Assembly (NCBI RefSeq): GCF_036417845.1
Contig: NC_089980.1
Span: 68,570,501 to 68,634,500 of the forward strand
Source of the DNA: Apteryx mantelli
Taxonomy: Eukaryota > Chordata > Aves > Apterygiformes > Apterygidae
DNA: 64,000 nucleotides
Direction: 5' to 3'
Made by a program: the position numbers and the translations under genes. How positions within the stretch are numbered: position 1 is the stretch's first letter; each line of letters starts with the position of its first letter. The notes under the pieces are model-generated. The model was not told the DNA's origin. It did not search any database and saw only the letters and a program-made list of their open reading frames with translations. Of this stretch, positions 61,701-64,000 are shown piece after piece.

Positions 61701-64000
61701 AAAAGTTATTTACACCACTATGAAATGGCTTCATTAACTCCATTCAAGCAATGCAAATGTTCCATACACATCAGAATAAATGAATGTCTTCTACAGGCTA
61801 TCAGTGAGGTAAAGCAAAGCTCTGACACAGCAGGTGAAGACTACAGTAATGAATTTACCAAAGTTTAAATGGGAGGACTCTGCTCCACTCTGGGCTTGAC
61901 AAGCTCACTCATCTGGGATGCACAGAAGTTGTTTCCTAATACAAACAGGCTCGAAGAATCAGTAAGTCTTTCTCTAGCAGGAAACAAAAGCATGCTGTAG
62001 AATCAAAAGCAAAAATGAAGAAGGAACTAGATGATTCCAGTATTTCGTTTTTCCACTAAGGCCTGTTTTGGTTTGCTTTTTCTTCATTGTAAGTGTACTT
62101 TTAAGACATGCTGTCCAACATGTTTTAAATTATAATCAAACATGTATTTGAAACTTCTGTAGTGAGGGGTAGGTTTGTTGTTTTCTTTCCTCTGAAAAAT
62201 TAATTGTTCATAGCCAGTTTTACATTTCTCTTGAGGCAATAACTCACTCTACTGAAGCAAACAGCAGTTTTGCTTAGACACAGTAGGGTTTTGACAAGAA
62301 TGAAAGCAGAGTGGTATGTGGCCACTGACAGCTGCAACTGAGAAAAATCTACAGACAAAACCTGTGTTCCTCCCTCCATACAGTGCTAGGCTTCATAAAG
62401 AATCAATCCACTTCACTACGTATTCTCTCTCACGGAATATATGGCACGATTAGGTCAGAAATGAGCCACCCTTGGCCTACCATAGCATTTGTCTCTTCTG
62501 CAGCTAGATGGCAACAAGAACTGTGGCAAGACACTAATTGCCATTTCAGTTTCAGGTTGATCCAGCACCCTTACTCACTCTCTCAGGCTACACAAGGGAA
62601 GGCAACAACCTGAAGTCAGAAAATTTGTTTCACTGGATCCCAGATGGCCCAAAGAGTTACATAGCTGGGGGTATTGCCAACCCACTTTTTATCTAAAATA
62701 GAGCTAAAAAGCTGCCCTGCACCAAAGAGGAATCTGTCTCAGCCACTTAATACCAATATCTTGACAGGAGAAGGCAATGGACCCCTATACCTTAACTGCT
62801 GCAATAAAACCTTTATAAGCTCAACATCAGCAGCAGCTTCAGCTAACAAAACGGGCTGTATATTGGGAGAAGAGATGTATGGGGACACATCCTGGTCTGC
62901 TCTCTTTGCTGTGAAATCACTGCAGAGGATGAGGGCAGAAAGTTGCAGGGCGAATTAACAGCTGAAACTGGCACGATTACGTCTGGGAGAGCTCATCTGT
63001 CAGAGCCCCGAATCGTACCACGGCTGCTAGCCACTGGACCCTGCTGTGGACCTCTGCACTGTTGCCACTTGACAGAATAACAAGAAAGTCCTTCCTATAT
63101 GACGCTGCTCTCACCATATCCCAAGATCCAAAATATTCAGGGTACTCCAAGCATAAGTTCAAAAACTGGCTAAGTGGTTTAAAACTGGCTATGCCATGTC
63201 ATGTCTGTGTCTCAAGTTGCTGGTAAGACTGGTCTGTTGGGACACAGATGTTACAGTCAGTCATTTTGTGTAATACTGCTTGAAGTGAAGCAATATTTTA
63301 TTTCTCACCACAGGATATGTTCTTTGGCAGATTTCTCTTCTTCCCTCCCAATACCTCCTTGCTCCAGTTTTCCCTTAAGCAGAGATTTGAAGTTAAACTT
63401 ACTAAGAAACAGTTCTCCATGCCATACTTTTCTAGCTCATCAAACATTATGTTACTATTATGCTATAATGTAAACCACTACCAAGTTAAAAAAAATAATA
63501 ATCATATAATCATTATAATCACTTCAATCACAGAATGAACTTAGAGCTATTAATTCAAAACACGTAAAAGGTTATAAAATTCCTAAACTTATTAATAAGA
63601 TTTTTGTTGGTTCTCTTCCTCCCTTTTCCATCTTTACAAGCTACATCTTTTTTGTAAAGGTCACATCTGCTGGGTATAAACAAAAACTGTCTAAAAGTAA
63701 AAGGCATGGAAATTTAGAGCAAGCAGTTTGCCCACTAATAAAAAGATATACATTTGATCCATAAATATCATGAGCTTTATTCAAAGGTAGCCATTTATTT
63801 GTTTTGATCAACTTGAAGTTGCCTAAGCAGCCTCTCTCTTCAATCCATACTTTATCTCAAGTATTATAGAGCCTTACATTTCCAAGCTACCTGAAGAGAT
63901 CAAAATCCCTCTTCAAGCTAGACTTTATTTTCACAGCCTTGAGTTCTGCACATTTACCTGCCATATGGTTAGTGCCGTGTAGCAATCCCCAGCTACATCA

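Overview
This is a vertebrate nuclear window, most probably from a bird. It is AT-rich, intron-rich and full of microsatellites. Its recognisable interspersed repeats are mostly CR1 LINE fragments, and the one at about 44.1-44.7 kb is very like the GC-rich 3' end of avian CR1. There are no bacterial-type operons, no tRNA or rRNA genes and no CRISPR array.

The only host gene I can support is CNKSR3 (connector enhancer of kinase suppressor of Ras 3), on the minus strand. Twelve coding exons, which I number 2 to 13, run from 51396 down to the stop codon at 24977. All exon phases join without a break and give 538 codons plus stop. Exon 1, encoding about 17 residues and the first base of codon 18, was not found and should lie beyond 64000. 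With it the protein would be about 555 residues, which is the family length as I recall it. The order is SAM (exons 1-3), CRIC (3-5), PDZ (6-9) and the CNK2/3-specific proline-rich and basic tail (10-13). All introns are GT-AG except intron 12, which is GC-AG.

Region by region: 1-24040 is downstream intergenic sequence, where the related gene IPCEF1 would be expected further on by mammalian synteny. It holds a Tigger-type DNA transposon with intact TA duplications and an internal deletion (1371-3161), a CR1 fragment (11811-12192), several microsatellites and a short tandem duplication. From about 24040 to 24976 is the presumed 3' UTR. From 24977 to 51396 is the CNKSR3 gene body, with CR1 fragments in introns 2, 4 and 12. 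From 51397 to 64000 is part of intron 1, with simple repeats and no exon seen.

The most notable feature is the Tigger element. It looks very like the mammalian Tigger1 family, sits in an avian-looking locus and keeps its terminal repeats, which makes horizontal transfer a testable idea. Other points are the GC-AG intron, two exons whose acceptor tracts are microsatellites, and an unexplained 177-codon open frame in intron 2. All family identifications come from reading and memory; no database search was run.
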